This document shows positions 6,704 through 7,143 of a stretch of DNA of 7,143 nucleotides, in pieces. Positions within the stretch are counted from its first letter, which is position 1. Each line of letters begins with the position of its first letter. The DNA comes from an uncultured Cytophagaceae bacterium (GTDB taxonomy: Bacteria > Bacteroidota > Bacteroidia > Cytophagales > Spirosomataceae), in the NCBI GenBank assembly GCA_938008575.1, contig CALLKB010000127.1, forward strand, positions 1 to 7,143, given 5' to 3'. The translations under genes and the position numbers were made by a program. The notes beneath the pieces are model-generated. The model searched no databases and was not told the DNA's origin. It was given only the letters and a program-made list of their open reading frames with translations.

Positions 6704-7143
6704 TTAACGATTCAAGCTAATTCCCATCGAAATCGTCATGGGCGACATATCCAATTTCCCCGTAGGACTTTGCGGAGCTAACAAACTTGAGGTGCGCCTA
6801 ACTTGTGCAAATGCACGTACATTGGCATTAATGGCCTTCGACAACTCAATCTGGTATCCCGCAAAAACTTTGAATGAATTAAATTGAGAATCTTGCGTCA
6901 AAGGATAATATCGATTAGACAATAATTGATTCCCCGCAATAAGCTGTTGGCCCATAACCACCCCCGCTATCCCCAAATTCCATCCTTTATAAAAGGTATA
7001 TTTTGGACCTAGGGCCAAAGAGAACCCGACAAAATCCGTTTGATAAGAAAAGGCGATTTGCTGCACATCCCCGATGGCATTCAGTTGGTGATAATTCAGC
7101 CCGATAGAATATTGTAAATAACTCAGCGATTTGGCGAGTTTAG
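6704..7143 (-). CDS. Outer-membrane beta-barrel-like protein, C-terminal part
   Basis: The frame enters from the right edge and stops at TAA 6706-6704, giving 145 visible residues. The 5' part and the start lie outside the window. The sequence alternates hydrophobic and polar residues in short strands with aromatic ends and turn-rich loops: SLSYLQYSIGLNYHQL, QIAFSYQTDFVGFSLALG, KYTFYKGWNLGIAGVVMG, SFKVFAGYQIELS, ANVRAFAQVRR, and a last strand MTISMGISLNR. That is the pattern of an outer-membrane barrel. The terminal Arg replaces the aromatic residue usual at such C-termini. The gene precedes two large secreted fibre proteins with only an 11-bp gap, so it may anchor or export them. A PorP/SprF-type partner is possible, but I see no diagnostic motif. 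In-frame codons near 7066 include a GTG that is internal Val, not a start. Confidence 0.6.
   Translation of the reverse strand, partial: KLAKSLSYLQYSIGLNYHQLNAIGDVQQIAFSYQTDFVGFSLALGPKYTFYKGWNLGIAGVVMGQQLIAGNQLLSNRYYPLTQDSQFNSFKVFAGYQIELSKAINANVRAFAQVRRTSSLLAPQSPTGKLDMSPMTISMGISLNR

Overview
The window is most likely from a member of the Bacteroidota. The clues are protein families: signal peptides ending just before Gln, passenger repeats of the PATR type, and a tail-fibre-like surface protein whose N- and C-terminal domains I know from Flavobacteriia and Cytophagia. There are no clear Shine-Dalgarno sequences, and base composition is about 45-47% GC through most of the window. I cannot place it below phylum with confidence.

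Everything codes on the minus strand, so the order of transcription runs from high to low coordinates. First comes the 3' end of an outer-membrane beta-barrel-like protein (7143 to 6704). After 11 bp comes a complete 1124-residue secreted protein built like a phage tail fibre (6692 to 3318): signal peptide, Bacteroidota-specific N-terminal domain, coiled coil, tandem repeats of about 86 residues, GGTG/NFVDL repeats, and a 70-residue C-terminal domain. After 5 bp comes a 1030-residue secreted beta-helix protein (3312 to 220) with a Gly/Ser-rich rung region, four PATR repeats and a closing GW...GTAG motif. Its stop codon overlaps by 13 nt an unidentified reading frame that starts at 232 and runs off the left edge. 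The spacing suggests a single operon whose promoter lies right of the window. No terminator, RNA gene, CRISPR array or recognisable insertion sequence is visible.

The first three genes read as a cell-surface set: a barrel in the outer membrane plus two large exported, repetitive, fibrous proteins. Adhesion or surface-layer function is an inference. No type IX sorting domain or autotransporter barrel is visible in either large protein.

The most notable point is the left end. The last ~90 residues of the 1030-residue protein are a second copy of its own N-terminal module. That copy is cut off just where the first copy passes into the beta-helix. The break coincides with a fall in GC to about 35% and with the start of the unidentified frame. 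This looks like a truncation or rearrangement junction, not a natural C-terminus.
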